The notes beneath the pieces were generated by a model. It saw only the letters and a program-made list of their open reading frames with translations, had not been told where the DNA came from and ran no database searches. Below are positions 48,961-60,778 of a stretch of DNA of 64,000 nt, piece after piece. A program made the position numbers and the translations under genes. Location: contig CM072339.1 of the NCBI GenBank assembly GCA_036874045.1, positions 2,549,501 through 2,613,500 of the forward strand, read 5' to 3'. How positions within the stretch are numbered: the stretch's first letter is position 1; each line of letters begins with the position of its first letter. This stretch comes from Cymodocea nodosa. Taxonomy: Eukaryota > Streptophyta > Magnoliopsida > Alismatales > Cymodoceaceae.

Positions 48961-49090
48961 CAACATCTCTACCCACTGCACCAACAAGTCCGGCTCCGCC
49001 AATGGGGCCCAACAACAAGTGAAGGTACTCCATCTTCCTCCATGGCACTGTTGGGTTCAACAACATTATCGGTGTGTTGAGCACAGTGGT
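48961..49090 (+). pseudogene. Orphaned C-terminal tail of the fasciclin gene
   Basis: Directly after the 3' LTR one frame reads PTSLPTAPTSPAPPMGPNNK, a Pro/Ala/Ser/Thr-rich arabinogalactan-type module. After a frameshift, another reads GTVGFNNIIGVLSTVV-stop, a hydrophobic end like a GPI-anchor signal. These are what a fasciclin-like arabinogalactan protein normally has after its last FAS1 domain, and they are missing from the gene at 43189-44452. Confidence 0.6.
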
Positions 49091-49099
49091 GTGACATGG

Positions 49100-50955
49100 C
49101 ACTACAATATAATCTATATTTATATTTTTCTAATAATCACAGTTCTTGTGCTTAATTATTCATGATTAGGCATCCTTCTTGTACGCATTTCATTTGAGAC
49201 AACCCAAAAAATAATGATCTTCAGAACAATTAAGTAAAAAAAGGAAAAATCAAATCAAAATCACCAAATGATTAAAGTAAAATTTGATCAAAGGCGTATT
49301 AAGAATTAACGTTACAATTTTCCTTTCCCACACAATTATTTCATTTAGTTTTTATGAATGATATATATTTGGATATTTATCTGTAAGTCTCTCATAAACA
49401 AATGGCCATGTTGTGCGAACAAATTTGTCGAAAGGAAAAGTTTTTTTTGCCTTTACTCCATTGTTAAAGGGTTAAGATAATATGTGATTTAGAGGGCAGA
49501 GAGTGGAATGAAAGGCAACTACAGTTTGGAAGGGGGGGGGGGGGAGTGGATGAGAGGCAGTTGTAATTAAGATTATCTAAAAAATGACATATATGTACAT
49601 TTTTTGAAAATTATCTTAAGTTCTAATGAGAGATGTATCTCTTTGTATGATCATTGCACCTGCCTACCTACCAAAGACAACTACAGTTACAAGTGCTGCT
49701 TTCTAACCCAATCTACTAACTAACACACTAGATGAATAAATTTGGGTTTGAATCATAAATAGGTTGGCATACTTTATGCATTTAATAAACAAGTTCTTTT
49801 ATATGAATGTACATATACAACATGTTTATAATCTTTTCTCAATTCGTTTATCATAATCCTAAATTTTTAATATATATTCTTTTTTTGTGAACAAAATACC
49901 TAGAAAATCAATGGACATCATTTGTATATGTCTGGTAGGTACATGAGCAACTTTAACAACCCAACTAAGGTAGCAAGCATGTTTTTGATAGGTAGGGCCA
50001 AGGGACGATTTGCTGCTAATGACCTTCTGAATTGAGTTCTAGATACACACACACAAGAACTTTTAGCCTCTCTATCTTCAACCCATTTTTAGCTTGACAA
50101 AGAAGTTGAATGGCATTAGAATTATGTGGAATTCCACATTTTGTGAAATCTAGGACCGTTTAGTATGTATTTTCTTTTAAATTATGTTTCTTGTCACCAT
50201 GTTGATCCTTCTTATCAGTTCTCGGAAGGGCCCTTTTGAATATTGGACGAGAAAGACATCACAAACAAACATATGACTAGATTAAAAGGGAAAAAAAGCG
50301 ACGAGAACATACCTCCTTTGGTTGGTTGCATGCTTCCTACACGTTAGAAGTGACAAAAGGGTGGATACAAACTTTATTAAAGTTGGAAACATATTGTTTG
50401 TGAAATAAGAATGAGGACACGTTTCCTTGGAAGAGTATTGCAAAAAGTGTTAGATATCAAATCAAGATGAAGAGAACAAAAGTCAAACAATTTCCATTCC
50501 CACTAAATCCTTTTCTTTTAAAACGCTTGGTTTTTCAAGGTCGATATTTTAGCAATTCAGACAATCTTTGACATAATTCTTCAAAAAAGAAAAAAGCTCC
50601 AAACTTGTACATAATATTCTCTAATCAGAGCTGTTCAATAATCCAGGCAATCATTGATATAATACTCTTAACACCCATAATCTCTTTTATGTACAAATCC
50701 AAGAACGCCCAAGCTAAGTGTCGATAAAATATACACAACATATTAAAAGATAAAACATTAAGACAGTAAAACCAAACTAAATAAAGAAGAAAAGAAGGCA
50801 CAGAAAAAACCCATGTTGACAAGACTAGAACAGCTCAATCGAAAAATTTGTCGTAACATATAATCCAATAAAAACTCAACATCCTCCAACGCAGAAAGAA
50901 TAACATAGAAGAAGAAGAAAGACCATTACCAGAGCTTCCCATTCCACCTCTCAAA
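49100..50955. other. Spacer between the fasciclin remnant and the methyltransferase gene
   Basis: AT-rich. It includes a G homopolymer near 49530-49545. No gene is recognised. The last few hundred bases (50560-50955) probably hold the 3' UTR of the minus-strand methyltransferase gene. Confidence 0.4.
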
Positions 50956-51660
50956 CTATGACGAAGGTTCCACCTCGTCTTCCTTCTCCTTCTTCTTCCT
51001 CCTGAGCAAGTACACATCCGTCTCCTCGTAGGCGTACTCGGGATGCAAATCCCCGTGCGGAACCTTCTCCACATCAAACCTCCCCACACACATTTCCCAG
51101 AACACATGATGCGCCTCAGGGGACCTGAGCTGGTACCCAAGGACAACGACCCCGTCGGCTCCCACCAGCCCCTCCATCGCCCCCACGAGCCATCGCGCAG
51201 AATCCTCCATATACACCACGTCGGCCGCCAGCACGAGATCAAAGGGGGGCCTGGCGGCGGCGATGTGATTAGGGTTGTTCCAGTAAAGCTGGGCGTGGCG
51301 GGGTGGCTTGCGGGGACCGAAGAGGGCGCGGTTACGCTTGAGGTTGCGCTTGAGAGCGGGTATGACGGGAGCGGTGTCGGTGAGGAGGATGTCGGAGAGA
51401 CCGAGGAGGGAGAGACCCATGCCGGCGACACCGCATCCGGCGCCGAGCTCAATGGCGCGCTTCGTGGACAGAGGGAAGAGGTGGGAGTAAGGGTTGGGGG
51501 TGTCAATGTGTTGCCAGCGCTCGATGAACTTGACGAGGACGAGGGAGCAGGGCCAGACGGACGTGCCGACGTGGATGGAGTTGTTGTCCTGCTGGATCGA
51601 GAGGAGAGCGCCGGAGGTGCCCACCGGCAGCTCTATCACCGGCGAGTCCGTGAAGCGCAT
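50956..51660 (-). CDS. METTL21-like (family 16) protein methyltransferase
   Basis: Single-exon 234-residue protein of the class I SAM-dependent, METTL21/VCPKMT-type lysine methyltransferase family, cytosolic or nuclear. The pre-core signature VGTSVWPCSLVLVKF (residues 31-45) precedes motif I ELGAGCGVAG (71-80), which binds S-adenosylmethionine. The acidic LLTDTAP (92-98) follows. The family hallmark DxxY occurs as DLVLAADVVY (141-150). The C terminus is Lys/Glu-rich. Start chosen as the first Met of the open frame, giving a complete N-terminal beta region. Coding GC is far higher than the surroundings. The substrate cannot be predicted from this sequence. No damage seen. Confidence 0.92.
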   Translation of the reverse strand: MRFTDSPVIELPVGTSGALLSIQQDNNSIHVGTSVWPCSLVLVKFIERWQHIDTPNPYSHLFPLSTKRAIELGAGCGVAGMGLSLLGLSDILLTDTAPVIPALKRNLKRNRALFGPRKPPRHAQLYWNNPNHIAAARPPFDLVLAADVVYMEDSARWLVGAMEGLVGADGVVVLGYQLRSPEAHHVFWEMCVGRFDVEKVPHGDLHPEYAYEETDVYLLRRKKKEKEDEVEPSS

Positions 51661-51732
51661 CGCGGCGGGGAACGATGGTTGCGGCCGCGGGTTCGTTCAG
51701 GACCGGAATGTAACCCACGATCGGCGAGAAAA

Positions 51733-51758
51733 ATGTGTGTGTGTGTGTTTTTTTTTTC
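51733..51758. repeat. (GT)n-T(n) microsatellite upstream of the methyltransferase
   Basis: GT run followed by a T run, about 75-100 bp upstream of the minus-strand start codon, probably in its 5' leader or promoter. Confidence 0.8.
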
Positions 51759-51779
51759 CAAATGAAAAAATAGAATACT

Positions 51780-53017
51780 TACAATTAAAGTACTGTATTA
51801 TTAAAATTAAGTTAAAATACTGTCATTATTTAAAAAAGTAACAGTAAATGGCATAGTATTTTCTTATCTCTTAAGATAAAGGTCCTAATTTTAAATGTAG
51901 AAAAAAATTACAATATAGGAAAAATCATCGTTAATTTTTATACAGTAAAATAATGAAACCAGGCAGTTGACCTTATATTTTTCATCTTTTCTCAGTTTCA
52001 CTCTCCTCAGTTTATTTTAATGATAGAGGAGGCATTGCCTAGTCGACCTTTTAATGAGAGATAAATCTCTTTCTTCTTACAATCAATACCCTTCTATTTT
52101 GGTGGGAATATATTCTCCCCACCTTAAATTCCTTCTTCTATTGATAATATTAGTACTTTTACTTGTATTTGAATATAATACTTTATTTCCTTGAGAGTTT
52201 TATTAAGTGAAATAAACCGAACCATGTTATCCACCATTGGTACTGAAGTTCCTTCATTAATGTTAATAAAACTTTCGGTCAAGATAGATCATACCAGATC
52301 CATTCAAATATACGGATGATTACATTTAAAAATAGAATTACGGAATCAAAACCAAACTGCACAGATAGAGGCAGTCTTCCCTCATTTCACAGGTACAGGA
52401 AAAAATTATTTGGATTCCAAGATCATCAACTATATGTTAAAAAGTATCAATTAGTAATCATTTTTTGTGAAACAAGACTTAAGAATATCATATAAATTTC
52501 GTATGTTTATTTCATTTCAATCATGAATATTCCCAAACCACAAGAAACATTTTGATTTACCCCGTCAGCTGTCACAAACATGCACATGGAATAGGGAACA
52601 TAAGCAGGCAATCAATCGGAGGAAGCCGAATTTTGACAGTTTCAACTACGGCCTGAAATATCAAATAAAATAAAAACAGGGAAAATAAGTTTTGAGGTTC
52701 CCCATGGAAGAAAACATGCAATGAATGTTACCACAGAAGAAGAAATGTTAAGTTCTAATCTCCATAGAAGGTCTTATATCCGATCACAGGTACCAAGTCA
52801 TAAAGTATTCGTTCCCTGGAAAACAAGATGGGTGATGAGCACCAATGGATGTAACGCCATTGCCAATATCAGCCAGTAATCTGTCATGACTTCCTCGGAA
52901 TTATTCGTAGTCTACCATCACAAACACATCCATTTTTGACAGATGGAGGAGGGCACGGCACAAAATCCTATCCACCAGTTGATTGAGCAAGTAGAATGAG
53001 AAGCCTCAGGTCATAGG
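51780..53017. other. Spacer with ARF3 3' UTR
   Basis: AT-rich without a recognised gene. About 52600-53017 is the likely 3' UTR of the minus-strand ARF gene. Confidence 0.4.
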
Positions 53018-56000
53018 CTAAGCGCACAAGGCATAAAGATGTTCTACAGATTGGTGAGACATTTGCTTCTTTGAGTTCACCAAATCCACCTTGGGGGGTG
53101 GTGGAGGGGTTGTTTGAGAACCTTCTAAACTGCGAGGTATCGAGGTTGTCCCAGTCAAGGAAAACCCAAACAGCCTACAACTGCTGCTTCCAACACTCGA
53201 ACAAGTTTCTGGTCCCTTGGAATTAACCTCAGAAGAATCAGGCAACCCAACTACCTCGAGTTCTTTTGGTTCATCTGACAGGTGATTGGAAATGTGATTC
53301 CTCTCTTCGTGATGAGAAGGACAAGAGACACGCATTTTAGAATGGCCATCGGTAGAACAAACACGCTCTTCTTGCCCACCGTTGCCAGTACCATACCCAG
53401 ATTGAAGGCTAAGAGGCTGAACAATATCATGATTTTGGAACTTCAAGACTGATGAAGGTGAAGCCACATATGTTGAAGGTGTAGACTGCTGTTGAAACAT
53501 ATTATAGAAACCAGCTATTGAAGGTTGCCAGCTACCACCAACATCAGAAACACGTACAGCATCAAAAACTTCAAAACCATCATTGTCATTGGCCTGGATA
53601 AGGTGCTGTGACCCACCAGGCGTCTTAAACGGAAACATTTCTTGACCTTGCAAGACCCTTTTGAATCTATCAGATTCATTGAAGCCCTTGCGGTTGTAGA
53701 GAAAGTCTGGCTTTCCCATGGCAAGTCCACCACTGCTTCCTTGCCCAGTAACCGAATGGCCACTAGAATCAGGAATGAAGCTTCCTATCCCGGCAAACGT
53801 GTGGCTTCCAGTCACATAGAAATGGGTGTTAGATATATCAGCGCCATTTGGCTGATTTCTAAGCCCTAGAATTTCTTGACCTTGCAAGACCTTATGGCAA
53901 CTTGCAGATTCCTCAAACCCTAGATGATCTGTAGCTGCAGAGAGGGAAAAGGAAATCAGGCCTCACAAAATAGCAAACAGCAAAATAACAACAATCAGTC
54001 AATGCCTTAGTATTACTATGTGGATTAGTAAACAAAATAGCTAACAGAAACCATGCAAAAGAGCCCTTAGGAAGGACGGGCCTACAATGAATTGAAGAGT
54101 CCGCAATAGCTGACGAAAGGTTAATTTTTGTTCGTTTTGAACTTGGCATGAGGAGACTATTTGGACCAGAAATTAAACCAGAGGGTTCAATTTCCCATGG
54201 TGACAGCCTACTTGGACGCTTGACACCCACATCATCGTCCCATCTCACCTGTAATGTGAGAACCATAACCTCAAGTTACTTCTGGCAAAAAGATAATGAG
54301 TTAATTGAGAAAACAAGGAGGTCGCAATGCCAATGACTCAAAAACCCAAATTCAGAAGAGAACGATACAAGAGACTCAAGAGCTTAATCCAACACCAAGA
54401 TAGCAATAACAAAAATAGATATTAAATATCCCCTTTCAATCTTTTGTTGCTAATTCAGAGCATTTCTTCTAGGAAAAACTTCAAAACACATGACCCTCTC
54501 TTATACATCTCTTGATAATATATCAACTTATGAAAATTTTGATAAATTAAACCAGCATATTGTGCAAGGCAACTCCAAAAATATATGGAATGGCCTCTTT
54601 TAGCCCATACTACAAGAAATATCAAATCTGGGGTCTAGTAAACATATGAATGTATAACTGTTTCACCAAAAAGGTGCAAGTCACATTAATTGCCATTAAG
54701 TGCAAGCTGATTTGGAATTTAAGTTAGATAACTTAAAGATGGTAAAATAAGGTACACACCGAAAGGCATCTCCATTTTGATCCTGGCCATCTCAGAGGAT
54801 CCAGATCACTGATCCCACTGATCAGTCCGGTGAACCTGTAAAAAAGATGACGTTTAACTTACTTGAATTTATTCCACAATGAAAATTTAGTGTTATATAA
54901 ACCTTTCAGCTGCATCTTCGCTCTCATATAGCATTTTGAACCTTGTTCCGATTGATAATGATTGTCTGATGCCTTTGGAGAACTTCCATGTGGGAATTAT
55001 GAATTCTGATACACTTGCCCTGAATTGTTAATAATGAAGATAAAGAAAGAGAATAGAAATTAGAGAACAAGAACCTCAAGATATAAATTTTAGTACAGAT
55101 TTTTATAAATCAAGCAGAGATTACACTAAAGAAATTAAAAGTTATGATTTAATCTTATGATGAGGACTTGGCCACATGAATCCTTTATTTCCATCTATTC
55201 CTATACATCGCTAAATTTTTCATTAAATTATGTAATTTTAAATCTTTTTTCAGTATTTCAAACTAAGTAATTTTTTATCTTCTTTATCTCTTTTATTTTC
55301 ATCTAGATTAATTATTTCTTCTTTCCTTACAAGTGCATTTATAAGCCTTCAATGAATATGAGCAAACCATCTAAGATAATTGACAATTTATGACCAAGTT
55401 TTCAGATATTTATGTCTAGAACTCACCATGAGGATGAGAGATAATCTAGACAGTTTTTGTTTTGGTAATATCTTGCTCTTAACTCCTGCATATGTGCTTA
55501 AGGATGATCATGACATCTCTCTCCATTGTTATTCATCCACCATCTAATGCTACTCTTATAAGCTGATTAAGAAATGGTCATCCATTTCCAAGCAGGCAAA
55601 AAACTACCAGAACAAGTTTTTTATATGAATTAAAGATTTGATGGTACCTTGGCTTATAATGAATGTCGAACACATTGTCCATCGGCAAACCATTAGCTAG
55701 AGCAGTGATGGCCCCAGGGTTCATGTTTTTCCCACAGGCAAAGCTGCTTCTGAGTAGAGCAGCTCTGCGAATGCCCAGCCTGAGCTCCCCATCAACACCT
55801 CTGTGGAAGTAACATTTATAAGTACAGTTCCTTTAGTGTCTTTAAAACATGCTTTTAAATAGAATTTACAATTATTTATCATGCTAATTGCATTTACCTC
55901 AGAAAGAGCACAGCATCCCCTGAAACAAGCTTCTTCTTGTTTACAAATGCACTCCAGCCTGTTGTGAGTAAATGCCTACGAGGTTGGCCTACAGAGAAAT

Positions 56001-57380
56001 CAATATGGCAAGGGAAAAAATAAAAAACTCTTGCTCGATTCAATGAACTAAAAATAATTCACTGATGAATTGACAATTTTTTTATCATAACATCTAAAAC
56101 AATTGAAAGAAAATTCCAAAAATAAAAGAAATAGTATAGTTAAATAGTGAGGATGATTGAATCAGATGTACTTTGATGAGTAACAAGCAACACAGTACAG
56201 GTATTGGAACTGCTAACATGAGTCATGTAAGCTGATGTAATGGGATGCACAAAACATATACCCCTGTAGATATGACGGAACCTCCACTCCATTCCGTGCA
56301 AATCTCTTGCAATAATCTCTTGTGAGGGCCTTTGCATCTTGTAATCCTATGATAATGTAGAAAAAAGGCAACCAACCTATCAGAAGTGCAAACACATGGG
56401 GGATTTGAGTAATAAATAAATAGTGAACTGCTGTATTATGGTAGATGAGAGCGGTATTGGAAACAAATATTAGAATAGTAAAGGCTCACGAACACCACCA
56501 GTCTACCATAACGGTCATCAATATTACATAGGCTTTACCAGAGGAGGAAAGCAATCTTCAGCTGCTCGGCGAGGAACGGAGAACCCTCCATGTGTGCTCG
56601 TGTCGGATGCAGTGAGAGTCTTGCAGAACATATGAGGTGTTGTTGCCGACTTAAACCCCCCGCCGGGCTCCTCCATTACACTGGAATTATAGTCGTCCTC
56701 AAATCCATTCATCTGTTGCTCAGCTTTCTGAATGGAACAGTTGATAAAAACAAAAACCATCAAGATGAGACTAGGAGTAACAAGCAATGCTTCCTGTGAA
56801 GATCAATCCAAACAAAAGGGCTCTACAAACTCCAAGACCGAAAAAGGAGCCATCACAATGATAAATCATAAACAACATCGAGCAGATCCGAAGGAGAGAA
56901 AACACTGATTTTCCACATTCAGATTTGAGTAAAAAGAAGACAACATTTACCAACATCGAAGTAAAGGAAGAAAGAGAAAGACCTCTCTGTCGGGAACCAT
57001 AGACAGCCGAGCATATACCTCATCAGTCGCAGCTTCCGCCTGCATGAAAACCAAGCACAAAAGAAAGCATGACCTTCCCTCACAAAACCTACAGCCAAGA
57101 ACGAAAAACCCCCGCCGACACTCACACGAAGCTCGACGTCCAGGACACGGCAGAAAATGTGAGGGCTCCTAAGATAGAGCCGGAGCTGCCCTCCGTCAGC
57201 AGCAGCATCTTCACAGCCCAACTGCTCCAAATGCCCCTGCGGGAGATACACGACCGAGCTCCCCTTCCTCGGCAACCACACCCTCGGACCAGCACAGGCG
57301 TGCCACAGCTCCAAACACACCGCCTTCCCCATCCCCACACCATCATCCTCCTCCTCGATCGTGTTCAGATCAATGCCCAT
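53018..57380 (-). CDS. ARF3: Auxin response factor, ARF3/ETTIN-like
   Basis: Nuclear B3-type transcription factor of auxin signalling. Exons (transcription order): 57126-57380, 56983-57039, 56539-56727, 56262-56346, 55898-55988, 55648-55800, 54903-55019, 54760-54835, 54086-54248, 53018-53934. All are GT-AG and give 700 codons. The B3 DNA-binding domain spans about residues 138-240 ([55 protein letters not shown]). The auxin_resp domain spans about 255-341 ([62 protein letters not shown]). A Ser/Gly-rich tail follows and the protein ends EHLYALCA without a PB1 domain, as in ETTIN/ARF3. Two VLQGQE-coding tasiR-ARF sites support ARF3/ARF4 class, and lack of PB1 favours ARF3. ETTIN family roles are organ polarity, gynoecium patterning and phase change. 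The last-intron acceptor (53934) could alternatively be 53928. Confidence 0.95.
53639..53659 (-). promoter_or_regulatory. tasiR-ARF target site B in ARF3
   Basis: On the plus strand TTCTTGACCTTGCAAGACC followed by CT. This equals the TAS3-derived tasiR-ARF sequence itself, so the minus-strand mRNA is complementary over at least 20 of 21 positions. It encodes RVLQGQE in exon 10. Confidence 0.92.
53873..53893 (-). promoter_or_regulatory. tasiR-ARF target site A in ARF3
   Basis: Plus strand again TTCTTGACCTTGCAAGACC, followed by TT, so 19 core positions pair with the mRNA. It encodes KVLQGQE. It lies 234 nt (78 codons) from the other site, the paired arrangement known in ARF3/ARF4 genes. Confidence 0.92.
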
Positions 57381-57609
57381 TGCTCAACAAGAAAAAGCAA
57401 CCAACAAGACGGACCGTCCCAATAATCAAAACCCACACAGCTTCCTTCCAACTAGGTTGGCAAGAGTGGCATACGACGCCATGCTTTTTCTTTCTTCCCC
57501 TGTTCTTCTTACCAAACCCACAACCCAAAAACCCGCAACCCAAGGCCAAGCTAGTCCTCTTTTCTTCGTTGCTTCTCTTTAAATTTGATGGCTGTGATCG
57601 TAGCTTCAA
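57370..57609 (-). CDS. Upstream ORF overlapping the ARF3 start codon
   Basis: 79-codon ORF in another frame that starts 229 nt upstream and ends with a TGA at 57370-57372, a few bases inside the ARF3 coding sequence (overlap through ATGGGCATTGA). If the transcript includes it, ribosomes reading it would have to back up or bypass to reach the ARF3 AUG. uORF control is established for ETTIN and other ARFs. The peptide itself has no recognised motif. Whether the ATG is transcribed is not known from sequence. Confidence 0.4.
   Translation of the reverse strand: MKLRSQPSNLKRSNEEKRTSLALGCGFLGCGFGKKNRGRKKKHGVVCHSCQPSWKEAVWVLIIGTVRLVGCFFLLSNGH
57426..57482 (-). CDS. Short 18-codon upstream ORF in the ARF3 leader
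   Basis: ATG GCG start in a fair context (AGCATGGCG), ending TGA 45 nt before the ARF3 ATG. Likely inside the leader because of its closeness to the start codon. It is a candidate translational regulator of ARF3, not a protein of known function. Confidence 0.45.
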   Translation of the reverse strand: MASYATLANLVGRKLCGF

Positions 57610-57764
57610 AAAAAAAGCATCATGAAATGAAGAATACTCTTCTTTCTCTCCCCCTCCTCTCCTGGCACCATCTCATCTCAGCTTCTCTCAATCTAACACA
57701 CACGAGCGCGCACGATACATCTTTGCTTTCATCCTGTACCACCTCCGGCTGCTGCAAAGCTTGC

Positions 57765-57787
57765 GCTGCTGCTGCTGCTGCTGCTGC
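57765..57787. repeat. (CTG)n/(CAG)n microsatellite upstream of ARF3
   Basis: Seven CTG units, reading CAG on the ARF3 strand, about 385-410 bp before its start codon. It lies in the promoter or leader. Confidence 0.85.
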
Positions 57788-57829
57788 CGCCTCGGGCAAG
57801 ACTTTTATCGTTCATTCACTTCCCTCACG

Positions 57830-60090
57830 ATTTTTCTCAGAGTCAAGAAATTTGATCACAAATATTAACTTAAAAATTTCACAAATAAGCAAAACCTTTT
57901 TTATTGAACACAATCTAACAAACATTTAAGAAATTTTATTTATATATTATTAAAAAATTTACATTTCATTAAAATTTCATGATTTTCGTTACGATGCCTT
58001 ATGATTAATGCATGGGGGTGACGATGGGGACATCAGAGTAAGCTAAAGATTTTTTTAAAGGTACGAAAGTAAATATAAATTTTAAATAGTCTACATACAT
58101 GTGATCTCCAAGTCTTTTGATTGCATGCAACTAAAACATCCAAAATTTAATTAAAAACCTAAAGCATGCCCAGCTTTGAATACAACCATAAATGAGGGAA
58201 ATGCATGATACTGGCAAAACTTTGAGACAATACTATTTTCTATTATTCGAATCATTTATTTTTTTTATTATAATAGAGTGAAAAATTAATACAAGGGAAT
58301 TCCTTATCAATTATATAAAATCATGAAATTTAAAACATACCATTAGATTTTTCAAAATATCATGTACACACCATCTTTTTTATTTTTGTGGTTTTATTAG
58401 GTCACTATCTTAACAACAATTAACAGTTAAAGCCACACATATCTTGGTTAACATTTAACCTTTCCCTGTTAAAACAACTAACATGCCATTATTTCGTCAT
58501 CTATTTCCTTGGATGCTTATCATTGTTTTACTTAAACCTTAAATTAACTAAAATCCTAATGGTCTTTTATTTCTCCAAAAGTATGTGAGAACATGAATAA
58601 ATAGAAAAATCATCTTTTATTTTTGTTATTTTTCATTTACTTTTTTTTTTTTTCTTATTCTTTCTAAAGCTGTTAAAACCTCAATCCAAATGATTTATTT
58701 CCCTTACAAACCAAGGCGAAATGCTTAATCTTTAGGAAGAAAAATAGTTGTAGAGTCACATATAGATGAAGATCCCACAAAGTATAATGTAACGTTTAAA
58801 AACACACATATGGAAAAAATATACATATGAAATACCCAAAATTCCACTAGTTACAGGTGAAGAAAAATTGGAATGGTAATTTGTCATCTGACATTAATTA
58901 AAACCATAAGTTTAAACTTAAACCATTAATTAATTAACTAGATGGCATGTATAAAACTTTTATTTAGCAATGGTATTTTGAAAAATGATGGTATGCATGG
59001 AATGACTTATTATGATATAATATTGTTAGGTTATTTTTTAAAAAAGAGGGTTGCATTTGGAAACGTATTTAGCATAGGAAAAAGCTATGAAAACATTTAT
59101 TGTCCTAAGTTTCATGGTTGGTTGGCCTTATAACTTTTTATATTTATATAAAAATCACAACAACAACAACAACAAAAAAAACTACAAGCGATATCACTTT
59201 CTAATAAGGTGACTTTCTTGAAAAAGCTGTAAATTCAACTATTACTGCAAGCATGATCTTCGAATGTAATGATTGTTCTCACATACTTTGAGAGTACAGA
59301 TTAAGTAAGTTATTGCAGTTGATTATTAGGTAAACAGGTTATATTGGGTTCGATAAAGGTTCAACCCAAGGTTTATGCTTAATTCATTTATATGCAAGCA
59401 CACGTACGTAAACATAATTTTTGGGTTCCTTCAAATAAATAAGCCAGATATAAACATTATTGGTTCATTTAATTTGACTGGATTAATGTCCTTTAATTGA
59501 TAAGACTTACGAACCAATCCATTTAGGATCTGGCACGTGCATTTATATTTATATGATGATATTGGCACCAAAATCATAGTATTATCTTACGTATCCTTAT
59601 TTTAGTAACTACAATGCACTAATTTTATTTTATTTTTGGATGTTACAGTAATACGCTAAATTATGGTTGAATGAAAAATTTTGTAAGTTGTCGTCGAGGA
59701 CATGAAAGCTGACGGTGTAATTTGTGGGTTTTTGTTTTATTATATTCAACTAAAAATTACTGGAAAAATGCGTTTTACCAAATGACATTTAAGTGTGGTT
59801 GATTAGACTTGAGCTAAAATGATTGTGCAGTTGATCGTATTGAACCTGCGCTGTAGCAGACTTTACATCTATGGATCTAAAGGATTAAAAAATTCTAACA
59901 GCAAGGTACTTTTTCCATCTATGGATCTACAAGAGGGAAATGTTCTCCCACAGATAAATACAAAAATCGTATACTAAGATGTTGAATAAATTTCCTGTTA
60001 TAATATTTTAAAAATGTAATGTTGACATAAAAATAAATTTAATTTAGGTGGGTGTTCGATTGGTATTGGCTTCGGTGAGATGTCATGGAG
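57830..60090. other. AT-rich region upstream of ARF3; no gene recognised
   Basis: Presumed ARF3 promoter side followed by plain AT-rich spacer. No terminal repeats, coding signature or RNA gene were found. It contains short CAA repeats near 59158-59174. Confidence 0.4.
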
Positions 60091-60094
60091 TCTG

Positions 60095-60540
60095 ACAAGA
60101 CATGAAGCCGTCCTGCTTTTTTGTTTCCTCTGCCGCACACGAACAGTATTCTCTGACCGCCTCAGAAGTGAACAGAAGCGTCAAACCAGTCCAGTCTCCC
60201 CCTCCTCCTCCGCCGTCCACACGTGAGGCCGAAGACGTCCGGCCCCCACGCCCGAAGGAAGCAACCGCCGCCGCGTTGGCCGGCGTCAAGACTGAAGACC
60301 GACGGTGCGGTGACCACTGACCAACTGGCCACCACTGACCAATGGCCACTGGCCACTGGCCACTTCCCTCTGCTCCTGCCGCCGACGACGACGCAGGGAG
60401 CGCGGAATCCAACCCCACAGCTGCCGAGTCCTGGGAAGGTCAGGGCGGGCATGTGCGCCATTTATGAACGTCGTCCCCAACTACCTCTCCCCCTTCTGCA
60501 GGGCCGGACTTGCAGTAATGGCGGTGGAGGTGGAGGTGGA
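60095..60540. other. GC-rich island of unknown nature
   Basis: About 450 bp of sharply higher GC than both flanks. It carries overlapping open frames on both strands (e.g. 60223-60618 plus, 60083-60418 minus), as expected of any GC-rich stretch. It includes imperfect tandem copies of 'ctgaccaactggccac / ctgaccaatggccactggccac' (60312-60363) and (GGTGGA)n (60523-60542). No domain is recognised. It could be a degraded exon or a GC-rich transposon fragment. Confidence 0.35.
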
Positions 60541-60778
60541 GGTGAAAGGAAGGACTTTTTAATTTTTTTTAATATTAAGATAAAAAAATTAATTGCAAAT
60601 GTAATCTTAAAAATTTAAACATATGCTAATAATAGATGTGAGCCTTTTAATTTACCAATGATGTGATATTTTCGTCATATTTTATTGTTTATACGAAACA
60701 AGGAACTTTTTGTTGGTTATGTAACATAAGGTGGTAAAAATATTTGTTATTTCAAAAAGGAAAGAGCTTCTTGTCAGC

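Noticed and set aside
50835..51506. 223-codon minus-strand ORF rich in Ser/Pro then Arg/Trp
   Set aside because: Out-of-frame shadow of the same methyltransferase exon, low-complexity translation.
51043..51765. 240-codon plus-strand ORF opposite the methyltransferase gene
   Set aside because: It is fully antisense to a well-supported METTL21-type coding sequence. Its length follows from that gene's high GC, and it has no recognisable domain.
57585..57929. Plus-strand ORF with poly-Ala (Ala-rich run) opposite the ARF3 leader
   Set aside because: The Ala run is the CTG/GCT microsatellite read in frame. The region is upstream of ARF3 on the other strand.
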